The notes beneath the pieces are model-generated. The model was not told where the DNA came from. It ran no database searches and saw only the letters and a list, made by a program, of their open reading frames with translations. This document shows, in pieces, positions 16,469-25,334 of a stretch of DNA of 64,000 nucleotides. Source of the DNA: Peptoniphilus obesi ph1 (GTDB lineage Bacteria; Bacillota; Clostridia; Tissierellales; Peptoniphilaceae); NCBI RefSeq assembly GCF_000311865.1, contig NZ_HE978581.1, positions 349,194-413,193 of the forward strand. Reading direction: 5' to 3'. The translations under genes were made by a program, and so were the position numbers. Within the stretch, counting starts at the first letter, position 1, and each line of letters begins with the position of its first letter.

Positions 16469-18523
16469 TTAATTTAAACCTTTTGTTGTCTTCTTTATTA
16501 GAGGAAAACTAATTGAAATAATGGCAGGTAATAGGATTATTATTACCAACATACTTATAATTGCTCCCCTTGCTAAAAAAGTACAAATTGTCGATACAAT
16601 TTCCATCTTTGAATATATACCTACACCAATTGTCGCTGCCATAAATGAAAGAGCAGATGTAACAATTGATTTTGAAGTTTCCTTTACAGAAATTTTTAAT
16701 GCCTCGTCTACATTCTTTGATTCTTTATATTCAAGTAAAAATCTATCAGTCATCAGAATCGAATAATCAATTGTAGAGCCAAGCTGTATTACACCTATTA
16801 TTATTGAAGTAATAAATGGAATAGTGTGGTTGAGGTAATAAGGAATACCCATATTTATCTGTATTGCAAGCTCTATAGCTGCTATTAATACAAGTGGAAT
16901 TCCAAATGATTTAAATACAATTGCAATAATTAAAAATACAACTGCAATTGAGATGATATTTACGATTTCAAAATCCCTATCTGAAATAACTGTAAGATCA
17001 TCGGTTAAAACAGCTTCTCCTGTTAAGTATCCATCTTTGTCATATTTATTTATGACACTCTTCATCTCGCTTACTTGTTTTTTTACTTCAGGCGATGCTG
17101 TTTGATATTCAGAATTTGCCATAATCATTTGATAACCATTTTTTGAAAAATTATCTTGAAGTTTCTCTGGCAAAAATTCACTAGGAATAGTAACTCCAGT
17201 GACAGAACTTACACTAAGAATTGAATTTATTCCATCAATTCCCTTTAAATCACTAATCAAATTTTCTAGATTTGAATTTGAAAGATCATCTTTAACGACT
17301 ATAAAATGAGTACTTGCCATATTGTAGTCTTTTTTCATCTTATTAAGTGCTACTATTGAATCTAAATCTTGTGGCAATGACCTATCCAAGTTGTAATAAA
17401 GATCTGTATTCATTGATCCATAAATTGCTGGTATGAACAAAAGAATAAAGGTAGCAAAAAGTGCTTTTTTGTGTTTTATAGTAAACTCAGATAGTCTATC
17501 AAATTCAGGCAACATTACCTTATGGTTATATTTATTTACTAGCTTCTCAACTACAAGTAACATAGCAGGAAGTACTGTTACTGTTGATATAAGACCTACC
17601 AACACTCCTTTACTCATTACAAGACCAATATCTTTTCCAAGTCCAAGCCTCATCGCTATTAAAACAATAAAACCAGCAAAAGTAGTAAGAGATGATGCAA
17701 AAAGTGATGAAATGGTTTTTTGAACCGCTATATCCATAGCATCATTTTTATTCTCGCAATACTGCTTTTCTTCGACATACCTATGATACAAAAATATTGA
17801 GTAGTCCATGGTTACAGCTAGCTGCAAGACTGCCGCTATAGCCTTTGTAATATAAGATATCTCTCCTAAAAATATATTTGTTCCAAAATTATAAAGGACT
17901 GCATATCCAATAGTCAGTATAAATACAAAAGGAACTATTGTAGACTCATTTGTAAGAGATAAAACAATAAGTCCAAGCCCAACAGCAAGTGCTACATAGA
18001 TTGGAGTTTCTTTATCTATCAAATCTTTAGTATCTTTTACAAGAGATGAAATCCCACTTAAATATTTTTGACTTGATTCAATATTTCGGATCTGGTCTAT
18101 GGCTGACATAGTCGTAAGCGAAGATGATGACTCGCTAAACTTAACTATCATAAGAGTAGAATTTTCAGCATAGAAAATGTCTTTTATTTCATCTGGTAGG
18201 AATTCATTAGGTATCATATCCCCAACAGTTGATGATTTTGAAATGACATCCTCTACCCCATCAATCTCTAATATCTTTTCTCTTAAAACTTCAGCCTCGT
18301 GGTCACTTCCTTCAAGAATCAACATACCAGTTGCTGCATTTTTAAAATCTTTATCCAATATTTTTTGCCCTTGAGTAGATTTTAAATCTCCAGGCAAATA
18401 AGATAAAATATCATAGTTAACCCCTGTTAATTTGTAAGCTATAAATGACGGAATTAGAAGCAAAGTCATAATAAAAAGTACAAATCTAGGTCTGTGTGAA
18501 ATAAGTTTTGTAAATCTTTTCAT
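16469..18523 (-). CDS. MMPL/RND superfamily membrane transporter
   Basis: A 684-residue exporter with two repeats of one span, a large extracellular domain and five spans (twelve in all). Both halves carry the MMPL/RND core (AVTMDYSIFLYHRY and QLGSTIDYSILMTDRF) with buried Asp residues used for proton coupling. At about 680 residues it is the compact Firmicutes form, known in operons with a TetR regulator and an LxxG heptad protein, as here. Likely exports lipids or amphiphiles. It begins 9 bp after the TetR stop. Confidence 0.88.
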   Translation of the reverse strand: MKRFTKLISHRPRFVLFIMTLLLIPSFIAYKLTGVNYDILSYLPGDLKSTQGQKILDKDFKNAATGMLILEGSDHEAEVLREKILEIDGVEDVISKSSTVGDMIPNEFLPDEIKDIFYAENSTLMIVKFSESSSSLTTMSAIDQIRNIESSQKYLSGISSLVKDTKDLIDKETPIYVALAVGLGLIVLSLTNESTIVPFVFILTIGYAVLYNFGTNIFLGEISYITKAIAAVLQLAVTMDYSIFLYHRYVEEKQYCENKNDAMDIAVQKTISSLFASSLTTFAGFIVLIAMRLGLGKDIGLVMSKGVLVGLISTVTVLPAMLLVVEKLVNKYNHKVMLPEFDRLSEFTIKHKKALFATFILLFIPAIYGSMNTDLYYNLDRSLPQDLDSIVALNKMKKDYNMASTHFIVVKDDLSNSNLENLISDLKGIDGINSILSVSSVTGVTIPSEFLPEKLQDNFSKNGYQMIMANSEYQTASPEVKKQVSEMKSVINKYDKDGYLTGEAVLTDDLTVISDRDFEIVNIISIAVVFLIIAIVFKSFGIPLVLIAAIELAIQINMGIPYYLNHTIPFITSIIIGVIQLGSTIDYSILMTDRFLLEYKESKNVDEALKISVKETSKSIVTSALSFMAATIGVGIYSKMEIVSTICTFLARGAIISMLVIIILLPAIISISFPLIKKTTKGLN

Positions 18524-18532
18524 CCTATCACT

Positions 18533-19120
18533 CTACCTAAATATCCTATCTACAATTTTATATAAAACTGGCTTCATCTCTTCTATTCCAAGAACTGAAT
18601 CTTCCATAAGTGCAGACTGGCAAGTTGAAAGCACAATACTGATAATAAGTGACAAAATAAAAAGTCGCTCTTGTTCAGATGAAGACTCAGGAAATAAATT
18701 CGAATATTTATTTAAAATAAAATGAAGAGTGGTTTCTGCTTCTTTGAACCTATCATCATTTTCTATCTTTGCATAAAGAGCCCAATTTAAATTACTTGAA
18801 ATTAATTCTAAATCTAAAGTGTTATTAACTAAGTGATCAGTTATATAATCAAAAAAAGAAATAAATCTCTCTCTTGAATTTTCGCCCTCACAATTAGCAT
18901 CAGCACTATAAAATAATTCCAACATCTTATCCAAAACTATTTTTTCTTCAAGGTCTTTTTTATCCTTAAAATATAAATAAAAAGTACCAAGGCCCAAATC
19001 AGTTCTGTTCATAATATCCCTAATAGACGTAGCCTCTATCCCCTTTTTATTAAAAGAAGAAAGAGCAGCTGTCGTTATCTTTTTTTCTTTTTCTTTTTTT
19101 CTTTCTTCAGATTTTAACAT
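18533..19120 (-). CDS. TetR family transcriptional regulator
   Basis: A 195-residue repressor. The helix-turn-helix is at residues 14-55 (ITTAALSSFNKKGIEATSIRDIMNRTDLGLGTFYLYFKDKKDL) and the rest is a ligand-binding helical domain. I chose ATG 19120 with TGGAGGAAAA upstream; a longer in-frame version to 19225 would run through the operators. It is the first gene of the operon and two identical palindromes flank its promoter, so it should repress itself, the MMPL exporter and the heptad protein. Confidence 0.88.
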   Translation of the reverse strand: MLKSEERKKEKEKKITTAALSSFNKKGIEATSIRDIMNRTDLGLGTFYLYFKDKKDLEEKIVLDKMLELFYSADANCEGENSRERFISFFDYITDHLVNNTLDLELISSNLNWALYAKIENDDRFKEAETTLHFILNKYSNLFPESSSEQERLFILSLIISIVLSTCQSALMEDSVLGIEEMKPVLYKIVDRIFR

Positions 19121-19135
19121 TTTTCCTCCATTTTT

Positions 19136-19190
19136 TGAACGTTGTTCATGTTTGCAAGAAATATAATAACTCTTTTCTGAACAAAGTTCA
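19136..19190 (-). promoter_or_regulatory. Promoter with twin TetR operators
   Basis: Two TGAAC-N3-GTTCA palindromes (19136-19148 and 19178-19190) lie 42 bp apart, about four helical turns. On the minus strand -35 TTGAAC (19191-19186) overlaps the upstream copy; a 17-nt spacer leads to -10 TATTAT (19168-19163); the second copy is just beyond the expected start point. Confidence 0.75.
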
Positions 19191-19297
19191 ACTATTTTAT
19201 TTGATTTTTTAAAATTTATCATCACAATAAACTTTTAACAAATTATTTGTTTAAAATATAATTATTAATCTATCTCATATTTATAAATCATCTAATC

Positions 19298-19338
19298 AAA
19301 AAATACCCAACTTACTTTTTACTTGTAAGCTGGGTATT
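19298..19338 (-). terminator. Terminator at the end of the MarR operon
   Basis: Arms 19302-19315 and 19325-19338 (AATACCCA...TGGGTATT, one wobble) followed on the minus strand by TTTTTTG. It lies about 310 bp after the stop of the last recognised gene of the operon. Confidence 0.7.
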
Positions 19339-19648
19339 CTTTCTAATCTTAGATTAAGATTTCAACCAATATTAAATATTCTAAATATTTTTCCAAAATC
19401 AAATAGTCCTATTTGCTTCTATAAATCCAATTGCAGGATGAAATCCAAAAACATATAAATTATCAAGCAAACAATTAATAGAAAATTCTTTGCATACTTT
19501 CTTGCCACTTTTAGCAAAAGCTTTGCTAAATCTTTTAAAAAATATTTTTCCTATATTTTTAACAGACAAAAATTTCTTCAAGATATACAAAATATCAAAT
19601 ATAATTCCAAAAATATTTACTACATTTATTTTTTATTTTTACTAGTAA

Positions 19649-20080
19649 TTAAGCAAACTCTCTTTCTAAAATTTTTTCATATGATACATAGTTTTTAATA
19701 AAAATAACTCCTGCAAGTCCTAATGCACAGCCAAGTCCTGTGTAGAAAAAAGCAATAAAGAAATCGGAAACAAGACCAGAAGATCTTAGGGCAATCCCTC
19801 CTCCCATCATAAAAGCCATAATCATATAAGCCTTGCAATCAAAAAAATTCCAAAAAGGTCTATATTCTTCATATCTTACTATTCTTTTTGTATGTTTTCT
19901 GCTCATCTTAAAAAACATTCTTCCAAACAATAAAAAAATAACAAGACTAAGAATATATAAATACCATTCTGGATCAATTAGCTTATAGGATATAATTCCA
20001 AGTCTAGCCACATTAAAACCAGCTATCAACCAAACAATACCAGCGATTAGTAAAAGAGTTCTTTTCTTTACCTTAAACAT
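19649..20080 (-). CDS. Four-span membrane protein of unknown function
   Basis: A 143-residue protein with four hydrophobic segments (about residues 8-28, 38-58, 85-103, 110-132). A basic loop MSRKHTKRIVRYEEYRPFWNFFDCKAY lies between the second and third. I do not recognise a named family. It follows the MarR gene by 12 bp with AAAGGAG, so it is the regulated target of that operon and may be a small transporter or stress membrane protein. No motif points to a substrate. Confidence 0.65.
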   Translation of the reverse strand: MFKVKKRTLLLIAGIVWLIAGFNVARLGIISYKLIDPEWYLYILSLVIFLLFGRMFFKMSRKHTKRIVRYEEYRPFWNFFDCKAYMIMAFMMGGGIALRSSGLVSDFFIAFFYTGLGCALGLAGVIFIKNYVSYEKILEREFA

Positions 20081-20092
20081 ACTTAACTCCTT

Positions 20093-20524
20093 TCATTTTT
20101 GAATTTTTAAAAGCCTATCAGCATTTTTACAAATTTTATCAAAAACATTTTTAAAAATTTCCATTTCTTCTTCCGTGATTCCTTCAAACATATTTTTCAT
20201 AAATTCTCCTTGCAGATTTATTCCTTCTTGGGCAATATCTTTTGCCTTGTCTAAAAGAAAAATTTCAAACTGTTTTTTATTATCCTGGCTTTGTTTTCTA
20301 GCTATAAGTCCCTTTTCTTCAAGATATTTAAGCGAAATAGAAAGATGAGACTTAGTAACTTTCCTAACTTTCACAATATCAGCAGCAGTATTATAATTCG
20401 GATTATTATATAAAAACATCAAAGTATCGTAATCCATCTGCCTTAGTTGATACTTATCGCATAAAGATTTACTTAAAAATTCATAATAAGATGTAATATT
20501 TTTATGTTGGTCCCAAAAATACAT
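20093..20524 (-). CDS. MarR family transcriptional regulator
   Basis: A 143-residue winged-helix regulator. The DNA-binding core runs from QLRQMDYDTLMFLYNNP to VTKSHLSISLKYLEEKGLIARKQ, with a wing sequence SQDNKKQFEIFLLDKAKDIA. Start ATG 20524 has AAAAGGAG upstream; a TTG-initiated extension to 20584 would run through the -35 box. First gene of a two-gene operon with a membrane protein, with a 14-bp palindrome just upstream, so autoregulation is likely. Inducer unknown. Confidence 0.85.
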   Translation of the reverse strand: MYFWDQHKNITSYYEFLSKSLCDKYQLRQMDYDTLMFLYNNPNYNTAADIVKVRKVTKSHLSISLKYLEEKGLIARKQSQDNKKQFEIFLLDKAKDIAQEGINLQGEFMKNMFEGITEEEMEIFKNVFDKICKNADRLLKIQK

Positions 20525-20540
20525 ATTAAAACTCCTTTTT

Positions 20541-20554
20541 GTTCTATTTAGAAC
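20541..20554 (-). promoter_or_regulatory. Probable MarR operator, with a consensus -35 box upstream
   Basis: GTTCTATTTAGAAC is a perfect 14-bp palindrome 17 bp before the MarR start. A perfect -35 TTGACA lies at 20584-20579 on the minus strand and an ATTATAG -10 candidate abuts the palindrome (about 18-nt spacing). Confidence 0.6.
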
Positions 20555-20741
20555 TATAATGCTCCTAAATAATACTTTTGTCAATACAAGATAAATTTAA
20601 ACATGCTTTTCTAAAGCTAAGATTTAAGAATATAAAACTTATTTATCTATAACCTATATATTATGAAAACTTATTTATATCCTAATAATTCTTTAGAATT
20701 TCTAAATCACTTAATTAGTGCTAAAACTTTCATTACTTATT

Positions 20742-20878
20742 TTTCTAATTTATCAATTCAAAATATCTATATAAATTTTTAATACTTATATTTATGATTT
20801 AATAATTTTAAATGTTTATATAAATTTTAATACTTAGCTTTCTAATCTACTAATTTTAAATATATTTTTAATACTTAT
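20742..20878. repeat. Three degenerate AT-rich tandem copies, about 46 nt each
   Basis: Copies at 20742-20789, 20790-20836 and 20837-20878 each end in a TTTTAATACTTA-like block after a TATATAAATT-like block. They fill most of the 430-bp gap between the MarR promoter and the flavoprotein terminator, which otherwise shows nothing I recognise. Confidence 0.5.
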
Positions 20879-20980
20879 TTGATACTCATAATTATCTTTA
20901 ATTTCAAAAATAATTTTTTATATTTATAAATTATTTTTAACACACTTTTCCAAACCTAAATAATAAATCTAAAAAAGGCA

Positions 20981-21014
20981 ACAAAAAACCGACCCCAAAA
21001 TAAATTGGGATCGG
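20981..21014 (-). terminator. Terminator of the acyl-CoA dehydrogenase/flavoprotein operon
   Basis: CCGACCCC (20989-20996) pairs with GGGATCGG (21007-21014, wobbles); the minus strand continues TTTTTTG. Confidence 0.75.
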
Positions 21015-21030
21015 CATAATTAAATAATTA

Positions 21031-22272
21031 TTAGCTATTTAATTTTTCTTGTAGTTCTCTATTTTTCTTCATAGAATCAATTATAGCATCAACAAGTCCG
21101 TGCATATCATTTTCGTTAGCCTTGTTAAGTGAACTATTGATTGTAACTCTGTCGTTTAAAACGTCACAAAGTTTTAATTCTTCATCTATGACGTCTTGCA
21201 TCTTATCACCAACTGTACAAGCCCAAGAACCATTTTCAACGATTGCTATTGTTCTGTTTTGAACATTTAATGCAACCATATCATTTATGAAATCTTTCAT
21301 ATTTGGATAGATTCCTAGGTTGTAAGTTACTGAAGCAAGTACTATATGAGAATATTTAAAAGTATCTGAAATCAATTCAGAAATATCTGTCTTAGATACA
21401 TCGTGTACTACAACATTTGTCATGCCTTTTTCGCATAGTTGTCCTGCTAAAGCTTCTGCAGCGTATTCTGTATTTCCATACATTGATGCATAAGCAATCA
21501 TAACGCCTTCTTCTTCAGGAACATAGCTTGACCATTTGTCGTATTTATCGATTAGGTATCCTAAATCAGATCTCCAAACTGGTCCATGTAGTGGACAAAT
21601 ATATTTTATATCTAATGTGCTAGCTTTTTTAAGAACATCTTGAACGAATGGTCCATATTTACCAACTATATTTGTATAGTATCTTCTAGCATCATCAAGC
21701 CAGTCTCTATCGAAGTTTACTTCATCATTAAATAATTTTCCATCTAAAGCTCCGAAAGTACCAAAAGCATCTGCTGAGAATAATACTTTATCAGTAGTAT
21801 CATAGCTTAGGATAACTTCTGGCCAGTGAACCATTGGTGCTTCAACAAAAGCAAAATTATGTTTACCAAATGAGTAAGTGTCTCCTTCTTTTACTATAAT
21901 TTGTTCATGTTCATCAACTTTATTAAATCCAAATTGTCTCATGAAATCAAAGCCTTGTTCGCTTGAAATAATTTTTACATTTGGATATCTCATTAAAATT
22001 TCTTCTAGAGATCCACCATGGTCTGGTTCCATATGATGAACTACTAAATAATCAAGATCTCTATCACCTAGAACATCTTTAACATTTTTTACTAATTCAC
22101 GTGCTATTGACCAGTCAACTGTATCAAAAAGTACAGTTTTTTCGTCTAATAATAGGTATGAATTGTATGAAACACCTCTTGGTATTGGGAATATATTTTC
22201 AAATAATTCTAATCTATGATCATTTCCCCCTACCCAATAGAGGTCGTCAGTAACTTTTCTAACAGTATACAT
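21031..22272 (-). CDS. fprA: Class A flavodiiron protein (FprA), O2/NO reductase
   Basis: A 413-residue soluble enzyme reducing O2 to water (or NO to N2O) with electrons from rubredoxin. The metallo-beta-lactamase-like half holds all diiron ligands: His80, Glu82, Asp84, His85 (HHMEPDHGG), His149 (VHWPE), Asp168 (SADAFG) and His229 (PLHGPVW). The flavodoxin half (from about 255) has the FMN loop ASMYGNTEYAAE. No rubredoxin or flavin reductase domain is attached, so it is class A. It starts 13 bp after the rubredoxin-bearing dehydrogenase stop, in one operon; that fusion is the likely electron donor. Confidence 0.93.
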   Translation of the reverse strand: MYTVRKVTDDLYWVGGNDHRLELFENIFPIPRGVSYNSYLLLDEKTVLFDTVDWSIARELVKNVKDVLGDRDLDYLVVHHMEPDHGGSLEEILMRYPNVKIISSEQGFDFMRQFGFNKVDEHEQIIVKEGDTYSFGKHNFAFVEAPMVHWPEVILSYDTTDKVLFSADAFGTFGALDGKLFNDEVNFDRDWLDDARRYYTNIVGKYGPFVQDVLKKASTLDIKYICPLHGPVWRSDLGYLIDKYDKWSSYVPEEEGVMIAYASMYGNTEYAAEALAGQLCEKGMTNVVVHDVSKTDISELISDTFKYSHIVLASVTYNLGIYPNMKDFINDMVALNVQNRTIAIVENGSWACTVGDKMQDVIDEELKLCDVLNDRVTINSSLNKANENDMHGLVDAIIDSMKKNRELQEKLNS

Positions 22273-22285
22273 AATTTACCTCCTC

Positions 22286-24217
22286 TTACTTTCTATCTGC
22301 TGGAAAATCTTCTTGGATGAAGTTTTCTTTGTCTTCTTGACATTCAGGACATTGCCAACTATCTGGTAGATTTTCAAAAGTTGTGCCTGGATCAATTTCG
22401 CCTTCTATATCTCCTACATTTGGATCATATTCGTATCCACATCCAGGACATACATAAACTCCATAAGTTGGAGCTAATTTTCTAGGTTTAGATCTTCTAA
22501 CTTTTTTCATTGGAGGTGCTGGTTTCTTTTCGCCAGTTCCTAGAGCTTCTGCTAATAATGGCATAATTTCATGCATATCACCAACAATGCCATAGTCAGC
22601 ATTCTTAAATATATGAGCTCCAGCATTTGTATTTATAGCAACTATAGTAGATGCATCTTTGATACCCTTTAAGTGTTGAGATGCGCCTGAAATACCACAA
22701 GCTATATAAAGGTTACCCTTGAATTTTTGTCCAGACATACCAACATATCTTTCAAGAGGTAGAAGTTTCATATTTTCTGCAACTGGTCTAGAACATCCTA
22801 GTGCAGCTCCTGCAGCGTGAGCTAAATTTTTAGCTACTTCTAAGTTTTCTTCTCCTTTAATACCTTTACCAATTGAAACTACTCTTTCAGCATCTACAAT
22901 TGGAGTATCTATATCAATACCTACTGAAAAATCATATCCATCTTTCTTTAAGCATTCTACTAATTCATCAACTGCTTCTTGTGCAGTATCTGCTTGGATT
23001 ATATGTCTTTTTCTATCTCCTGTTATAGGTCCTTGCTTTTTTCCAACTACTTGTCTAGCCTTTTTACTTTTTGGCATTTTACCAATTATGTTAGATGCAA
23101 TTACTACTCTTTGAATTTCATTAGTTCCTTCATAAATAGTAGTTATCTTAGCATCTCTGTAGAATCTTTCTACTTCCATGCCCTTTAAGAATCCATTACC
23201 ACCGTGGATTTGAAGTGCATCATTAACAACTTCAAGAGCTATATCGGATGCATATTGTTTAGCCATTGCAGCTTCCATACCATAGTTTTCATGATTTTGT
23301 TTCATTTCTGCAGCTGAATAAACTAAAAATCTTGCAGCTCTAATTTTTGTTGCCATATCAGCTAATTTAAATGAAATTGCTTGTTGTTGAGCAATTGGTC
23401 TACCAAATTGGATTCTTTCTTTTGCATATTTTAAAGCAACTTCATATGCTCCTTGAGCAATACCTAGTGCTTGAGATGCTATACCAATACGACCACCATC
23501 AAGTGTTTGCATTGCTATTCTAAATCCTTGTCCTTCTTGGCCAAGTAGGTTTTCTTTAGGAACTTTAACATTGTTAAAGTTTAATTCTGCTGTTGAAGAT
23601 GATCTAATACCCATCTTGTCATATGGATCTCCGAATGTGAATCCTTCCCATCCTTTTTCAACTATAAATGCTGAAATACCATGAGTTCCAATTCCTGGAG
23701 TTGTAACAGCAAATACTACATAAAAATCAGCTTTAGGAGCATTTGTTATGAATATTTTATTACCATTTAAGATATAATAGTCTCCATCAAGTTCAGCTAC
23801 TGTTTTTGTGCCAGAAGCATCACTACCTGCGTCTGGTTCTGTTAAACCAAATGCACCAATAGCTTTACCTGAAGCAAGCTTAGTTAAATATTTTTCCTTT
23901 TGTTTTTCTGTACCAAAAGCTTCAATTGGATAAGATCCTAATGATGTATGTGCAGATAAAATAACACCTGTACCACCATCAATTCTAGATAGCTCTTCTA
24001 CTGCTATTGCATAAGATAGAACATCTTTTCCAGCTCCGCCATATTCTTTTGGATATGGAAGACCCATCCAACCATTTTCTCCCATCTTTTTAACAATTTC
24101 ATCAGGGAATTCGTCATTTTGATCTAATTGAAAAGCGATAGGTTTTACTTCTGTTTCAGCAAATTCTCTGACAGCTTTTCTCAGATCTTCATGTTCTTTT
24201 TTTGTTTTGTATAACAT
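22286..24217 (-). CDS. Acyl-CoA dehydrogenase / EtfA-type FAD domain / rubredoxin fusion
   Basis: A 643-residue three-domain protein. Residues 1-385 are a short-chain acyl-CoA dehydrogenase with FAD motif GAFGLTEPDAGSDA and catalytic Glu363 in IYEGTNE. Residues about 445-560 match the FAD-binding C-terminal domain of electron transfer flavoprotein alpha (VGMSGQKF, IACGISGASQHLKGI, IVAINTNAGAHIF). Residues 587-632 are a rubredoxin with Cys590, 593, 623, 626. A Lys/Pro linker joins the last two. No EtfB is present in the window. Electrons should pass acyl-CoA to FAD to FAD to rubredoxin, then to the flavodiiron protein encoded downstream. Start behind AAGGAGGTAA. Confidence 0.92.
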   Translation of the reverse strand: MLYKTKKEHEDLRKAVREFAETEVKPIAFQLDQNDEFPDEIVKKMGENGWMGLPYPKEYGGAGKDVLSYAIAVEELSRIDGGTGVILSAHTSLGSYPIEAFGTEKQKEKYLTKLASGKAIGAFGLTEPDAGSDASGTKTVAELDGDYYILNGNKIFITNAPKADFYVVFAVTTPGIGTHGISAFIVEKGWEGFTFGDPYDKMGIRSSSTAELNFNNVKVPKENLLGQEGQGFRIAMQTLDGGRIGIASQALGIAQGAYEVALKYAKERIQFGRPIAQQQAISFKLADMATKIRAARFLVYSAAEMKQNHENYGMEAAMAKQYASDIALEVVNDALQIHGGNGFLKGMEVERFYRDAKITTIYEGTNEIQRVVIASNIIGKMPKSKKARQVVGKKQGPITGDRKRHIIQADTAQEAVDELVECLKKDGYDFSVGIDIDTPIVDAERVVSIGKGIKGEENLEVAKNLAHAAGAALGCSRPVAENMKLLPLERYVGMSGQKFKGNLYIACGISGASQHLKGIKDASTIVAINTNAGAHIFKNADYGIVGDMHEIMPLLAEALGTGEKKPAPPMKKVRRSKPRKLAPTYGVYVCPGCGYEYDPNVGDIEGEIDPGTTFENLPDSWQCPECQEDKENFIQEDFPADRK

Positions 24218-24284
24218 ACTTACCTCCTTAAAACATTTATCAATTAATCAATAATATATGAATTATTATTCTTGACTACAATAA

Positions 24285-24329
24285 AAATATACCCCTTATC
24301 TTAAAAATTATTTATTTAAAATAAAGGGT
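24285..24329 (-). terminator. Weak terminator behind oppF
   Basis: ACCCCTTAT (24291-24299) pairs with ATAAAGGGT (24321-24329, one mismatch); the minus strand continues ATATTTTTA. A promoter-like TTGTAG-17-TATATT follows at about 24276-24248, so the dehydrogenase operon probably has its own start. Confidence 0.45.
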
Positions 24330-24356
24330 TTTAATATTATTTGATATTATTTTGTT

Positions 24357-25334
24357 TTACTTAACTAAATGGCAGGCAACAAAGTGATCTTTTTCTACTT
24401 CTATAAATTCAGGCTTTGATTGTCTACAAATATCTTGAACTTTAGAACACCTATCAGCAAATGGACATGCATCTGGTGGATCAATCGGACTTGGTACCTC
24501 TCCTTTTAGAATAATTCTGTGTTTTTCTCTTTGTATTTTTGGATCAGGAATTGGTATAGCAGATAATAATGCTATTGTATAAGGATGTAGAGGATTTGCA
24601 TATAGTTCATCAGAACTTGCAACTTCCATCATATTTCCTAAATACATTACTCCAACTCTGTCTGATATATATTTTACCATTGATAAATCGTGAGCTATAA
24701 ATAAGTAAGTCAGATTCATCTTTTCTTGTAATTCTATAAGAATATTTATAACCTGTGCTTGTATAGATACATCTAGTGCAGATATAGGTTCATCACAAAC
24801 TATAAATTTAGGCTTTACAGCTAAAGCTCTAGCAACACCAACACGTTGTCTCTGTCCTCCAGAGAACTCATGTGGAAATCTAGAAGCATGTTCTTCTGAT
24901 AAACCTACTAGTCTTAATAATTCAAAAACTCTTTCTTGTTTTTCTTTTGAGTCTTTGCACATATGATATATTTCTAAAGGTTCAGCTATAATTTCTTCGA
25001 CAGTCATACGTGGGTCAAGTGATGCATATGGATCTTGGAAAATAAACTGAAAATCTTTTCTCATTTGTCTTAGTTCATTTTGACTAACTTTGAAAATATC
25101 TTTTCCATCAAAAAACATTTCTCCGCCAGTTGGTTCCAAAAGCTTAGTAATTGTTCTACCTGTTGTAGACTTACCACAACCAGATTCACCAACTAATCCA
25201 AATGTCTCCCCTGCATATATATCAAAACTTATATTATCTACTGCTTTTAAGGTGCCTTCTTTTACATTAAAATATTTTTTTATATTTCTTGCACTTATTA
25301 AAGGAGTTTTTGTTTTATCTACTTCTCTACGCAT
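24357..25334 (-). CDS. oppF: Oligopeptide ABC transporter ATP-binding protein OppF
   Basis: A 325-residue ATPase of the Opp/Dpp peptide importer. Walker [13 protein letters not shown], signature [15 protein letters not shown], Walker [16 protein letters not shown]. The C-terminal Opp/Dpp extension has Cys-rich [16 protein letters not shown], known in the family to hold an Fe-S cluster. ATG 25334 follows AAGGAGGTAA; an earlier in-frame ATG at 25397 lies deep within oppD. It overlaps oppD by 8 bp and is the last gene of oppABCDF. Confidence 0.9.
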   Translation of the reverse strand: MRREVDKTKTPLISARNIKKYFNVKEGTLKAVDNISFDIYAGETFGLVGESGCGKSTTGRTITKLLEPTGGEMFFDGKDIFKVSQNELRQMRKDFQFIFQDPYASLDPRMTVEEIIAEPLEIYHMCKDSKEKQERVFELLRLVGLSEEHASRFPHEFSGGQRQRVGVARALAVKPKFIVCDEPISALDVSIQAQVINILIELQEKMNLTYLFIAHDLSMVKYISDRVGVMYLGNMMEVASSDELYANPLHPYTIALLSAIPIPDPKIQREKHRIILKGEVPSPIDPPDACPFADRCSKVQDICRQSKPEFIEVEKDHFVACHLVK

